Source: Paguma larvata (lineage: Eukaryota; Chordata; Mammalia; Carnivora; Viverridae). From it: a DNA stretch of 64,000 nucleotides. The notes below the pieces were generated by a model. The model saw nothing but the letters and a program-made list of their open reading frames with translations, was not told the DNA's origin and searched no databases. Positions 36,011 to 47,120 of this stretch are shown in pieces (positions within the stretch are counted from its first letter, which is position 1; every line of letters starts with the position of its first letter). The stretch lies in NCBI GenBank assembly GCA_030068075.1, contig CM057826.1, positions 76,233,312 to 76,297,311 of the forward strand, given 5' to 3'. The position numbers were made by a program, and so were the translations under genes.

Positions 36011-37695
36011 AGGTATGTAGGGTGCATAGCTACATAGTAGGTCTTTGGACATGAGACAGTAGTGGTCTCTGTGATAAAAGTTTACTGCAAAAGCCTGTGA
36101 AGCCCACAGCCACAAACTCACTCCTTATTCCTCAGAGTGCTATTACATTATTCAACTTCCCTTCAATGTCATTTCTCTATACTCCTCCCTCTTCAGAAGA
36201 GTGAATCTCAGATTCAGGCATCACACAGGCCAGCTCACAGTGTTTCCCACCACTTGGAGGAAAGAGGGGAGGGAAGAACAAAAATCATTTGCTTTCCAAT
36301 TCAGTGTTTCTGGATTCAGTCAATGGCTGCTTACCTCGAGCAAAGTTACACTTTTGTTTTAAACAAAGCCATCATTTACAGATCTTATGACGAGACACAG
36401 TGAAATATAAAATTTTAGTACCCCAAGTCAGAACACTCTGACCCACATAGTGAGACTTAAAATCATGGAGAAATTCTGGACAGAGTGTAGTACAGTTATA
36501 TATCTAACATAAGAGATAATTTTCCTTCAGTCAAAATTATTTTGTATTCCTATTCAACTGCCTTCACACTAGGAAAATTAAGTAATGTAAATTAAAGGCT
36601 GAATTTTTTAAGAAACTAAAATTTTCTTTCAAATTAATAGTTCTTTCAGTCCTAGATATTGAAGTTGGTGGGAAAATTCCAAGGAGGAAGGACTTTAGAA
36701 TTAATAATGAAAGACTGAGCATATACAATGAGGTAGGCCTATGTTTCAGAAGACTTGTGACCATTTAATCCTCTTTTGTAAAACTTAAGTGCCCTTAATA
36801 TTCACCATATATTTAATAATGTATTTTTCCATTCTCTTAGGAGAAAAGTAGAAATTATGTATTTTGACTGTTGATTATTATTGTTAGGTGCAGCTTTCTC
36901 AATAGGACAAATTTCCCATTTTTTCTTACAAACAAAACATTCATATATTTAATATTCCTGTGACCAATCTTATTAAAATTTTTGACTTTAAAAAAATATG
37001 ACTTCCAAAAAGAGGAAGACTAATTACTATTGAAGGCCATGTTTAATGTTGATTTGTCACCTTTTGCAAGAGGCAAAGCTGATTTTAAGCATCTTAAAGG
37101 GATTTTACCAGAAAGGTGGAGACAATGAGATTTCAACAGTCTGAGTGAATAGAGATTATAAGGAACTGGAGGCTAAGTTCCAAGTAATAAATGGCACTCA
37201 CAATGAAGAATAAGTACTAGAAATGAGAAATTTGCAGCAATGTGGAATAAGAATCTCATTTCACTGAAGAACACACTAAGTAACTATGAGAAAAGCAGTC
37301 TTAAAATATATGTCATGGCCAATGGAAACTCAATGTCAGAATTTCACAGTCAAGTGAGACCTTCCCTCTCTCCCTGTAATCCTTTACTCCTTCTGTCAAC
37401 TCCCATTTGTACTCAGAAGAATCAGAAGCAACAACACGTAAGTGGACAGTTTTAAGTGGACAGGTGGGAGAACATGGGTGACTCATTTCAAAATGAAAAC
37501 TCCCACGTCCCAGGAACCACTCCCATGTCCAGACTTATTGGGATGGTTGGTCACCTCAGTGAGTACCTAAAATAAAAGAAATCAACCATGTTCCTATTTC
37601 TTACTATTTCTTTCTGTAAGTTTACGTAAGTTCGAAAGGAAGAGAGGCTTTAACTTTGAATGCTATTACATATTGTTCTCATCCCCACCATTGAA

Positions 37696-37697
<2 letters not shown>
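36011..37697. other. No recognised gene
   Basis: AT-rich unique sequence. The 88-codon frame at 36137-36403 and the 71-codon frame at 37240-37455 have no recognisable motif. Confidence 0.5.
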
Positions 37698-37739
<42 letters not shown>

Positions 37740-37866
37740 CTCAAGCAGCACAAAGTCCAACACAGGATTTCAAACTCATGAACCATGAGATCATGACCTG
37801 AGGTGAAATCAAGAGTTGAACACTTAACCAGCTGAGCACTTAACCAACTGAGCCACCTAGGCACTA
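37698..37866 (-). mobile_element. CAN-SINE, antisense, with (AG)n expansion
   Basis: After an (AG)18 run at 37701-37737 it reads AACTCATGAACCATGAGATC, ATGACCTGAGGTGAAATCAA and ACTGAGCCACCTAGGCAC. A 16-bp internal repeat (GAGCACTTAACCAGCT, then CTGAGCACTTAACCAACT nearby) lies at about 37818-37850. The A-rich tail has been lost or turned into the AG repeat. Confidence 0.93.
37701..37737. repeat. (AG)n microsatellite
   Basis: Thirty-seven bases of perfect AG dinucleotide repeat, derived from the CT-rich body of the enclosing SINE. It is long enough to be length-polymorphic. Confidence 0.95.
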
Positions 37867-38157
37867 TAATTCCTATAGCTCTGTAACAATTAATATTGTC
37901 TTCTAAGCTAAGGCTCCCTGTTATTCTCCAAAATTAACTTTTTTGTGTTTTTTTTTTTTAATCCAAATAGGTTTTAAAATCAACTCCTTTGAAGAAAAAA
38001 CACCTTTTTGTTACTTATATTGAAATTGCAATAAAAATAACATTAAATGCAGGATAATTGACATCTATAGGATAATGAATGGTATATCTCTAACCTACTT
38101 CAGAAAAGTTTTATTATCTTTATACAAGCTTCACACACCTTTAACTCTAGATAACTT

Positions 38158-38370
38158 GGGGCGCCTGGGTGGCTCAGTCATTTAAGTGCCTGCCTCTAGA
38201 TTTTAGCTCAGATAATGATCTCATGATTTGTGAGATTGAGCCCCCAGTCCAGCTTGGGCTTTGCACTGACAGAGTGGAACCTGCTTGGACTCTTTCTCTC
38301 CCTCTCTCTCTGCCCCTCCCCTGTGTGTGTTCTCTCTCTAAATAAATAAACTTTAAAAATAAATACATAA
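38158..38370 (+). mobile_element. CAN-SINE, sense (first of a tandem pair)
   Basis: Begins with an intact GGGGCGCCTGGGTGGCTCAG head, contains GATTTTAGCTCAGATAATGA, GAGATTGAGCCCCCAGTCC and a CT-rich body with CTGCCCCTCCCC, and ends AAATAAATAAACTTTAAAAA. A second copy follows at once. Confidence 0.95.
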
Positions 38371-38371
38371 A

Positions 38372-38550
38372 GGAGCACTTGGGTGGCTCAGTTGGTTAAG
38401 TGTTCAACTAGGAGTCAGGTCATGATCTCACAATTGAGTTGGAGCCCTGTTTCAGGTCTCTGCTATCAGTGTATAGCCTGCTTTCAGATACTCTGTCTCT
38501 CTCTCTACCCCTCCGTCTCCACTCTCTCTCAAAACTAAACATTTAAAAAA
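38372..38550 (+). mobile_element. CAN-SINE, sense (second of the pair)
   Basis: GGAGCACTTGGGTGGCTCAG head, TCAGGTCATGATCTCACAAT and a CT-rich body ending CTCTCAAAACTAAACATTTA. It shows more divergence than the copy to its left. It sits in the tail of the first copy: ATACATAAA before and ACACATAAA after may be its target duplication. Confidence 0.93.
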
Positions 38551-38621
38551 TAGACACATAAATCTATGTATCTTATAATTTTAGTCACCAATTTAAAAAA
38601 TATATTTTATGTACATGTTTT

Positions 38622-38716
38622 TTAAGATTTTATTTTTAAATAATCTCCACACCCACCATAGGGCTCAAACTCACACCCCAAGATCAAGAGTCAAGTGCTC
38701 TGCTGACTCAACCAGC
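38622..38716 (-). mobile_element. Short old CAN-SINE, antisense
   Basis: TTAAGATTTTATTTTTAAAT, AATCTCCACACCCACCATAG, GGGCTCAAACTCACACCCCA, AGATCAAGAGTCAAGTGCTC and GCTGACTCAACCAGCC match the reverse complement of the short carnivore SINE type ending in TAAAAATAAAATCTTAA. Confidence 0.9.
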
Positions 38717-38799
38717 CTATTTAAATATATTTTTAAGTATTTGCTACTGGTTTTAAATACTTCTTTACATTAATCCTAAAACAGGACTCTAATAAACTG

Positions 38800-39860
38800 T
38801 CTTACCAATTTTATTTGGTAGATTCTCTTGAGTTTTCTTTGCAAACAATATTCTCCCCATGTTTCTACTACTCTAATTACATACTTTTTTATCTGTTTCT
38901 TGTCTTTATGTCCTAAGACCTCCAAAACTGAATGGAAGCAATGATAGCAAGCCCTATAGCTTCATTTCTGTTTTGGAAAAAAAAAAAAAAAAGATTCTAT
39001 CATTTCACTCTTATGTGTTTTGCTATAGTTTCAGTTAATAACTTTGATAATATTTACCATGTTTAAGATGTCTTCTTTCTATTTGTAGTATACTATTAAG
39101 ATTTATTGTTGACCAATCTATTTTTTAAGCCTAGGTATTAAATTTTATTAAATGGTTCAATGAAGATGACCACATTTAAAGATGCTTTGTTAAACCCTTT
39201 TCAATTTCTTTGATACACTTAAATTGGCCTTTATATATTATATATAACACATATATATTTGTATGTATCTTGCTAGATTTTGTCAGCTTATTTTTTTCAT
39301 GATTTTTCATCCATCTTCATGATGTCCCCTAAATTTTTAATTTTAAATTCCTTTATCTGGTTTAACCTGATCAAGTGATTCCAGGAATATTCCCTTGTTT
39401 TATTCTCTGGAAAGGTTAGTATAAGATTAGAATTTTCTTTGAAACAATCTGTAAAATCAGGTGGTAAAAAAAAATCTGTTGATAAAGAAAATCTGGTGAT
39501 TAGCAACTTTTTCTTGATACATTAATATTTACTGATAAAGTTCTTAAGTGATCATAGGATTATTTCAATATTTCGCCTTTAGTCAATTCATAAGCGTATT
39601 TTGCTAGACAATGCTCATTTTGTAAAAATGTTCAACAAATTGTTTTCCCTTTTTTCTTATTCACTGAAGATAGGTATTTAATGCTTATTTCTAACTTTTA
39701 AAAATATATTTTGTTGTTTCTATACTAATGCATGTTAAATTAAAAGCATCTTGACAACCATTCCTAAAAATCAAGTATTCTACTCTGAAAAACAAACACT
39801 TCTTTCATAACTAACATTATCACAAGTAACAAATTAGTAATTTTACATATTCCATTTTTG
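38800..39860 (-). mobile_element. Old L1 ORF2 fragment, antisense
   Basis: Read on the plus strand, the segments TAAATGGTTCAATGAAGATGA, TTTATCTGGTTTAACCTGAT and TTTCTTTGAAACAATCTGTA fall in the order of the reverse complement of the L1 reverse-transcriptase coding region. In modern copies those blocks read tgcttttctgcatcaattgagatgac, ttatctggttttggtatcaagg, and then the block coding for the last RT motifs. Every frame is broken. A 16-A run at 38977-38992 lies inside. The call rests on block order only. Confidence 0.5.
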
Positions 39861-39879
39861 GTACTCATTTTTCACACTA

Positions 39880-41520
39880 AAATATAGATAGAATAGTGCA
39901 TAAATTGAGTGTATAGCTCAATGAACTTCTTAAAATGGACACATACATATAATCAGGATCTAGATCAAGATAAAGAGTGTTATTAGTACCCCAGAGGAAC
40001 GCCCACTTGCTCTTTCCTATTACTAAACTCCCAAATGGAAACCACTACTATACTGAATTCTCATACATTATTTTGTCCATTTTTAACTTTATACGATATG
40101 TACTCAACATACTATACACATTTGTTTTTATCTAGCTTCTTTCATTCAACATTATGTTTGTGAGATTTAACTATGTTGTTGTGGGTAGGAATAGTTTATT
40201 CATTTTAATTATATGAATACTGAAGAGATACAGAATATAACACTGTCAAGAGTTTATTTTTTCCTTTACTTCCCTTATCTGTCTCAAAACAGAGCCTCCT
40301 AAAAGAATTTAACCCTCATAAATCCTTTCCCTGAGAGTCACAATCAGACTTCTATCACCAGAAACAATTCAGGATAAGAAATCACCTAAGTAGACATTGT
40401 CACAAAACTACTATATTTCCCATCTATTCTCTAAAAGGCCTCTTTATCTTTCTCAGAAACCATTTATTTTCTTCTTAGCACTCTTTCTACTCCCCTTCAC
40501 TTTCCCTATTAAGATAATAGCTAAGACACCAATCTAACCACCTGAGTCACAATTTTCTATGAATTCCCAGTTACATATGTAAATATGATAGTCTTTTCTT
40601 TCCTAATCTGTCTTTTGTTAGTTTAATTCACAGTGCCCCAAATACTGAAATAAAAGGGTATAAGTTTTTTCTCCCTCACAAAACTATAGCACAACTTATT
40701 TATCCATTATATTTAGATGAATAAAGCTGCTCTGAATATTCTTCTGTGTGTCTTCTCTTGCTTATATGTATACATTTTTATTGATTGTGTTCTAAAAATA
40801 TAATTTCTGGAATAGAGGATATAAATACATGTTAATGGTCAGTAACTAGAGCCATACAATGTTCCAGAGTAATCATGCTAATGCATACACCAGCAAGTCA
40901 GTTGTGTACAAGTTCCGGCTATTTCACAGTTTCACCATTATCAATCTTGGTTAAATTTTAACTTTTCTCATGAGTGTATACTGACATCTCATTGAGTTTA
41001 ACTTACATAGCCCTATTTATAAAACACATTTGACCATTTTATTAATGCTTTGTCCTTTTTTTTGGAACTTGTATTGTTTTATAGTACTTTTTAAAATATT
41101 CTAGATATAACTACTTTTTTGGTTATTTATATTGGAAAATATTTTCTCTTCTTCATTTGCCTTGCCTTCTCAATCTCTTAATGATGTCTTCTGATAAACT
41201 GAAGTTCCTACTTCTTATGTTTGCTGTATCCATCCTTTCTCACATGTTTCATAGTATATGTAAAGGTATGTTTGCTGTCTTTTTATTTAGCTTTTTTTTT
41301 AATCAGAAGGATTTTTAAATTACCTGCCATATTGTCAGAGACATATGCCATTTGCTTCCTTTTTAAGAAGATAAAAACAATTTTTCTGGAGATGAAATAT
41401 CAATATATAGGTCACCTGCTTTCCTTTTCTTATGTGCCATGGTTAAAAAATTCTGATCAGAGTTTTTTTTTAAATACGTCTCATAACTAGAGAGAAGGTA
41501 CCTGGATCAATTTTTTTTCT
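39880..41520 (-). mobile_element. L1 (L1M-type) antisense, split by an LTR
   Basis: Left part (39880-40220): CACATACATATAATCAGGAT, AATGGAAACCACTACTATAC, CTTCTTTCATTCAACATTAT, TGTGAGATTTAACTATGTTG. This is the 3' UTR in reverse complement. Right part (40681-41520): CAACTTATTTATCCATTATA, GATGAATAAAGCTGCTCTGA, CAGTAACTAGAGCCATACAA, CCAGCAAGTCAGTTGTGTAC, ATGAGTGTATACTGACATCT, then CTAGATATAACTACTTTTTT. This is the ORF2 end. The two parts join across the LTR at 40221-40680. No frame survives. Confidence 0.8.
40221..40680 (+). mobile_element. Solo LTR-like insert inside L1
   Basis: The insert begins TGAAGAGATACAG and ends near CTCCCTCACA, consistent with TG...CA ends. Internal segments CCAATCTAACCACCTGAGTC, AATCTGTCTTTTGTTAGTTT and AATTCACAGTGCCCCAAATA recall the 3' part of old ERV LTRs that end in this pattern. 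No TSD is convincing. Removing it restores a continuous L1 order. Confidence 0.55.
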
Positions 41521-42451
41521 GTCTCCTAAAATCCTCTTGCATCACTGGTCTCTTAAGATCCTTGGTCACATGCTTTAGTCTAGGCATTGCCAAGATAACA
41601 AACATTACATGACTTCACAGGAACACAAAGTTGCTAGTCTCCTCTGTATCACAGGACTCTGGTTTCCTGCCCCAGAGTTTCTCTATTGCTGATAAAGTAT
41701 GCAGCCTAGAAATACGGAAGTATTAACACCTATAGGATAAAATTTAGAGGTAAAAACCAGTGTAAAATTTCATCTCTTCTGCCCCTGGGCAGACTGTTTT
41801 GAGAAACATTTGTTCATATGTCCTCTCAGAATATGAACCTGCAAAAACCAAGCAATCAGTTTAACTTGGCATCAAGAGATGTCTATGTGGGTAACACATT
41901 ATTTGTGCTCTCCCCTTCTCCCACATTTGGCTTCCCTTGGATTGTACTTCTCCACAATAAATTAGTATCACATAAACATTTGCCCCTAGCTCTGTGCTAT
42001 CTGGGGAAGTTAGAGAAACAATCACTCTACAAACCAGATTCTTATTTTAAACAAGACCACTGAAATACATGCTCTCAGTTTCCATTTCCTGCTAGGGTTC
42101 AAGAGTTATTTCTTTTAGGAAAGAGAAACGTGTCATTCTATCCCTGCTTGTTATATGCGCAGCTGGCACTGAAAAACCACTGAAGAGGAAAACCATGGAA
42201 AGGAAAATGTCACCTTTAGGGGTTGGAGGGAATAATTGCATGAGGAAGTGGTGCAAATTGGCAATGTTTGTGACCAATTAATCTCTTCAGTTACCTATAC
42301 TTCTCAAACACAATACCTCTAATATCAACCATCTTGACATATTGACAAGAATAAAAAATGATTATTTTGATGTTTGAGCATCAGTTATGCCAACACAACT
42401 TGTCATTACTAGATTTTTTTTTTTTTTTTGGTTTCTTTTAAAGCATCTCCA
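41521..42451. other. No recognised gene
   Basis: Mixed sequence with short frames (41818-42063 plus and 42092-42277 minus) lacking known motifs. A T-run at 42414-42429 precedes a SINE. Confidence 0.5.
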
Positions 42452-42546
42452 GGGGCACCTGGTTGGTTGGGTAGAGCAGGTGACTCTTGATCTCAGGATT
42501 TTAGGTTCGAGCCTCAAATTTTGGCTTGCTGCCAGCTCGAAGTTGA
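42452..42546 (+). mobile_element. CAN-SINE fragment, sense, 3'-truncated
   Basis: GGGGCACCTGGTTGGTTGGG head, GTGACTCTTGATCTCAGGAT, TTTAGGTTCGAGCCTC at the B-box position and CTTGCTGCCAGCTCG. The CT-rich body and A-rich tail are missing. Confidence 0.88.
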
Positions 42547-42664
42547 AAAAATCACAAGCAAACATATTATACTGTAATTTCTTTAAGTAGACATAACTTT
42601 AACTGGTTCCCATCTTGTCAAAGAAATGAGTACTTTCATTAGTAATTTAATAAGCATTCTCTAC

Positions 42665-42795
42665 ATTTTCAGTGTGGTTCCTGGGACAGTCCCCATGATC
42701 TCTTGCGGGTACTTAATATTCTCAGACGCCAATCCAAATCTGCTGGATCAGCATCTTTGCTGTTGGGGATCATTTAGCAACACCTACAAGTGAAT
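42665..42795. mobile_element. Possible MER5-type (hAT-Charlie) remnant
   Basis: TTTTCAGTGTGGTTCCTGGG and TATTCTCAGACGCCAATCCA then AATCTGCTGGATCAGCATCT resemble a MER5-type DNA transposon (tgtggttct, then cagacccaacccaaacctactgaatcagaatct). The terminal repeats are not resolved. Confidence 0.4.
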
Positions 42796-42799
42796 ACTT

Positions 42800-43160
42800 T
42801 TGATAAGGTTCAAGACCCAATACCCCCAAATATGGCACCTTGGCATACTGAGTATTATAGGGTAATCTGAGCAAATGTCAGGTTCAGGAAGGATTCTTCG
42901 ACTTTTCTCTGAAGTAGGTCATAACATCCTCATCGTTATCTCCGATACAAAGGGAAAGAAGAATGTGAATGCACAGATCCTGCTAACTTCCTCCAGTTTA
43001 CTACCATTTCTTCATTTACTTAAAAAAGCTCCCATATCATGGAAAACTTACATTAAATACATTTGTATGGGTTTTTTTCCTGTTAATCTGTCTTTGTCCA
43101 CTTCATTTTCAGACCCAGCCAGGGACCCTACTAGGATCAAGGAAAACTTTTTTTTTTTTA
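42800..43160 (+). mobile_element. Old ERV-type LTR fragment
   Basis: AATACCCCCAAATATGGCAC, TTCAGGAAGGATTCTTCGAC, TTTTTCCTGTTAATCTGTCT, TTCATTTTCAGACCCAGCCA and GGGACCCTACTAGGATCAAG follow the order of the 3' half of a mammalian ERV LTR whose U5 includes the gttaatctgtctttt motif. A plus-strand frame of 101 codons across it (42875-43180) is incidental. Confidence 0.6.
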
Positions 43161-45256
43161 ACTTCCGTATGTTTTTATAAATTAAAATTTGAGGAGAACC
43201 AGTTTATTGAACACTTCTAGCACACAGGTTCTTATAATCTTAAAACTGCCACAACTAAAAAAGTGGTTAGTCTTATCAGAGAAACATGTTCATAAGTTGA
43301 TATTTGGGGCATGATATGAAAAGGTACTTGTTTGACTGGCAACAATTACAGTGGATCCCCAAAAGGCTTGGAACCTTGCATCAAAAGAAATCAAGTACAG
43401 GGCATTTTTGGATTCACTTCAGAGAATTTTTTTCTACACCAAAAGAAAATCACAATGTATTGTATTATGAAGTAGATGCAATGTGCTGGAAGAATTAGTA
43501 TTTTCAGAGAAAACAGGTCTTGTTAGTCGTATTAATTAATAAACTCAATCCTTAAGATTTTTCTTTCAAAATAAACTTTTACTGTCCTGTCACATGTTTT
43601 CTATTTAAAGTTTAATTAAATTACAAAGATTTCTAATCATATAAAGAGAGAGAAGCACACACACACAAAATAGAAAATGATAGAAGAAAATTTCAAAGGT
43701 CATTTTTTTCCCTGATTAAAACTCATAATAAAATTACAACAGCTATGTTTTTCATCAAGGAAGTATTTAAGCAGCTAATTTTTATATAAATATATTCCAT
43801 GCTAGTTCAATAAATTAGAAAAAGGAGCATAATCTTGTTAAGATGCAATTCAGAGGGAACAGTGGGTGGATAACCACTAACATGTGAAAGCAATGAATGA
43901 ATGTACTGAATAAATCCTATAAATTACTCAGAGCTAACCAACAGAATTTACATGATCTTCTTTTCCTAATTTTTTTAACATGCTATGCAAATTTCCTTTT
44001 GCACATGCCAGTGGCAGTTGAGATCCCTAGCAGGTTGGGAATAAAGGCCAAGGTCACACACCTACCTATCAAGAACCAGTGACAAGGTCCTGTCATTATG
44101 TCAGGACTCGATGTTCTAATAAGCTTTGCTAGTGGCTCCTTCAGAAATACCACACAAAGGATCACGGGTTCCTATCAAGCATCCACGGACAAATATGTGG
44201 GCAGGTTTAGAGTTATTTTTTTTTATTATACTGTTTTTCTCCCTCAAAAGCTACCCAATTCAGTTTTCATGAGTTATAAAATATTTAATTCTACCATTAA
44301 AAAAAATCTTACAAATTTCATGTTGCTACTCTTTCCTCCTAGGTTTATATTTGCCACCAACATTAAGGGCAAAAGGAGCCTGTGTCTCTCATTTCTCAGC
44401 TGGAAGGTTTATCCTGAGAACTTGGCCTAATAAAGGTAGTTACATAATTTGATCTTTCATATGTAACATCAGGTCCTTATTAAGTTGAGCCTAAATGAAT
44501 AAAATTACAACTGAGCAAAGGAAGCAGTGCTTGTTGTAAAAGGAAACATCTCTAGAGATATTCTGGGTTTTACCCTTTTTCATTCTCAATTCTTTAATGA
44601 CTGCTTATCACCCCTAAGTAGGAAGCACTGGTCCTGTTCTTATTAAATGATAGCTGATAGTGGAATATTGGCCAAACACTAACAATGGGAACCACTGTGA
44701 AGTACAACTATTTTTTAAAAGCAGTTTTATTTAGAATTTTTTGAATGATTATTTCTAAGATGTGGATGGGGGGTGAAATTACAAGGGGGAAATTTTCTCA
44801 CTTTGATAAGGTAAACGGAGCAAATTAACTGATGACAGTCACTGGAACTTTTTATTAAGTGATCTTGATATCATTGACAAAAGTAATTCTTTAACTGTGA
44901 GAAATGGAAAATGATTTAAAATTTTCAGCAAAGACTTTAAAAATCTGACAGATGCTATTTCCTAGATGTTGTTGCTAGGTAATCGTAGTAATCTGGAGCT
45001 TTTTTCAGAAGAACCTGCCCATAAAGGCAGATTTTGCTTCATCTTGTTTCCTTTATTAGGCTGAAAAAAGATTAGCATAGCTAACATGTATAATAGCTAA
45101 AACCCAATGATGTCACTTAAAATAACTATGAATTTCAAAAATCTTGATGCTTTATATGGGACCCACAGAAAGGAATAGCAAACGTAAACAGCCATAAAGT
45201 AAGTAAGATTTGGGTTATGCTAAAATGCTTTACTCAAATATACTTTACCAGATGCT
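43161..45256. other. No recognised gene
   Basis: AT-rich sequence. The 110-codon frame at 44098-44430 is long for chance but has no recognisable motif; its N-terminal part overlaps a frame on the other strand. No repeat family is recognised. Confidence 0.5.
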
Positions 45257-45270
45257 TGATTGGGTTTAAA

Positions 45271-45482
45271 TTTTTTTTTAACATTTTAATTTATTATTGA
45301 GAGAAAGAGACAGAGCATGAGCAGGGGAGGGGCGGAGAGATGGGGAGATACAGAATCCTAAGAAGGCTCCAGGCTCTAAGCTGTCAGCACAGAGCCTGTA
45401 GCGAGGCTCAAACTCACAAACTGCAAGATCATGACCTGAGCTGAAGTCGGATACTTAACAGACTGAGGCACCCAGGTGCCCC
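45271..45482 (-). mobile_element. CAN-SINE, antisense, with 12-bp TSD
   Basis: TTTTTTTAACATTTTAATTT tail, GAGCATGAGCAGGGGAGGGG, AGGCTCCAGGCTCTAAGCTG, TCAGCACAGAGCCTGTAG, CAAGATCATGACCTGAGCTG and GAGGCACCCAGGTGCCCC. TGATTGGGTTTA (45257-45268) and TGACTGGGTTTA (45484-45495) form the target duplication with one mismatch. Confidence 0.95.
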
Positions 45483-45754
45483 ATGACTGGGTTTAATACA
45501 TACAGGTAAAAGAAATCTATCTATGTATAGTATGTCTTATTCTTATAAATACTACTAATTTGATTTCCCTTGGTCATTTCTTATAGAAAAGAGTTTAATT
45601 TATACATAAGCTGTAATGGAAAAAATATTTTTATAACAAAGTATGATTGCTTATATGCTATGGCTGCCCTTTATTCCTACATTGCTGTCTGAAGCTATAT
45701 TAGAAATGACTCTTCCGAGAGTTAAAGGGTCCTCCTATAGTTTGCTATGAAAAT

Positions 45755-45960
45755 AATCCATTCATTCAAAAACCAAATGATTCAGCGCCTATTTATATGC
45801 CAGAGGAGTGCTAGGCATTGAGGGTAACTCTGTGAATATGGCCGACACAATCCCTGACTTCAGGGAGTTTACAGTTGCCAGGGAAGGTAGGCATCATTTA
45901 AATAATCATAGTATTAGGACAATTCTCCTAAATGGTGTGACCCTGGTCCATGCCTGCCCC
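45755..45960 (-). mobile_element. L2 LINE fragment, antisense
   Basis: CCATTCATTCAAAAACCAAA, GCGCCTATTTATATGCCAGA, CTAGGCATTGAGGGTAACTC, ACACAATCCCTGACTTCAGG and GAGTTTACAGTTGCCAGGGA fit the reverse-complement L2 3' order (ttcattcaacaaatatttattgagcgcctact, ccaggcactg, ccctgccctcatggagcttac). Confidence 0.65.
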
Positions 45961-46186
45961 AACAATCAGCACTGAAATCGCTATTCAGAAGCCCCTCTGG
46001 AGCCATAGGACCAGCAAGTACTCTCCAAGTGTAAGAGATGTAACATGAAAAGCGAACTATGGGTATGGAAGGTACTTGCGTATTCCCACATGTAGATAAC
46101 CATTTCTTGGTAAAGGACTAAGATCCTTCTTGCGAAAAACTATTATTCAGCCTAAAGCCCCTAAGAGAAATGTAGAGACACAGTTT

Positions 46187-46450
46187 TTTTTTTTTTTCTC
46201 ATGTGAGAAATATAAGCCGGGGGAAGGGGGGTGGGGAAGTGTTAAATCTATTCTGAAGATACATTTAATATCATTTCTTTTTCTGAGAATGAGATCAGTG
46301 GGCTCAAGTGACAGCAGTGAGGCATCTCAGGAAATGGTAAATGTGAGAATGAAGAAAAGTGACAAGAATTACAATTCTCTCTTCCCACCCTACCTTACTA
46401 CCTACAGAAAAGCTGAAGAAAACAGGACACTGGGAAGCAATTTTATCTGA
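46187..46450. other. No recognised gene; T-run at 46185-46197
   Basis: A plus frame of 106 codons (46130-46450) crosses the T-run and a G-rich strip. It encodes a run of Phe and resembles no known protein. Rejected as a gene. Confidence 0.5.
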
Positions 46451-46509
46451 TGAGTAGAAGAATTTAAGGAATAAAAGATCAACCGTATTGAATTGAAATT
46501 AGAATCTCC

Positions 46510-46945
46510 AAAAGATATTTGCATTCCCATGTTCAGTGCAACCAAGATATGGCAACAATCTAAGTATTCCTCAATAGATGAATTGATAAATAAAACCTGG
46601 CATATACATATAACTGTACATTATTCACCTCAAAAAAGATAAAGAAATCCTACCATTTGTGACAACATGGATAGGCCTGAAGGACATCACGCTAAGTGAA
46701 ATCAGTGAGTCACAGGACAAATACTGCATGATTCCATTTATGTGAGGTATCTGAAACAGTCAACTTTTAGAAACATGGAATAGAATGGTTGTTGCCAGGA
46801 GTTGGGGGAAGGGGAAATGGGGAGGTGCTATGTAGTATGAAGCTACATACCTATATACTATGGACATACAGTTTTAATTATGCAAGATGAATAGGTTCTA
46901 GATATTTGTTATACAATATTGTGCTTGCAGTTAAAAATACTGAAT
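46510..46945 (+). mobile_element. L1 3' end (ORF2 end and 3' UTR), sense
   Basis: TCCCATGTTCAGTGCAACCA, TATGGCAACAATCTAAGTAT, TCCTCAATAGATGAATTGAT, CATATACATATAACTGTACA, GTGACAACATGGATAGGCCT, CACGCTAAGTGAAATCAGTG, ACTGCATGATTCCATTTATG, GAATGGTTGTTGCCAGGAGT and TTGTTATACAATATTGTGCT are consecutive L1 3'-end blocks. It is diverged and indel-bearing. It stops without a clear A-tail. Confidence 0.9.
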
Positions 46946-46965
46946 TAGGCACTTAAACATGTGTT

Positions 46966-47120
46966 GGAGGTGACTGGGTAGTTTGTGGGATCAAGACCTG
47001 CACCAGGCTCTGAGCTGACAGCATGGAGTCTGCTTGGGATTCTCTCTCTCCCTCTCTCCCTGTCCCTCCCCAACAGGTGCACATGTACTCACTCTCAAAA
47101 GTAAACAACAACAAAAGATA
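46966..47120 (+). mobile_element. CAN-SINE, sense, internally deleted
   Basis: GGAGGTGACTGGGTAGTTTG is a head joined directly to the later GTGGGATCAAGACCTGCACC, so the part between (A-box region to the middle) is deleted. CTGAGCTGACAGCATGGAGT, the CT-rich body and a CTCTCAAAAGTAAACAACAA end follow. Confidence 0.85.

Noticed and set aside
37701..37737. Dinucleotide run as a possible CRISPR-like or regulatory repeat
   Set aside because: It is a simple (AG)n microsatellite inside a SINE; there are no spacers and no spaced repeats anywhere in the window.
44098..44430. 110-codon plus-strand frame
   Set aside because: No recognised domain. It runs through T-runs and A-runs and overlaps another frame on the opposite strand; it looks like chance sequence.
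46130..46450. 106-codon plus-strand frame
   Set aside because: It encodes a T-run as consecutive Phe residues and a G-rich strip. No similarity recognised; it looks like chance.
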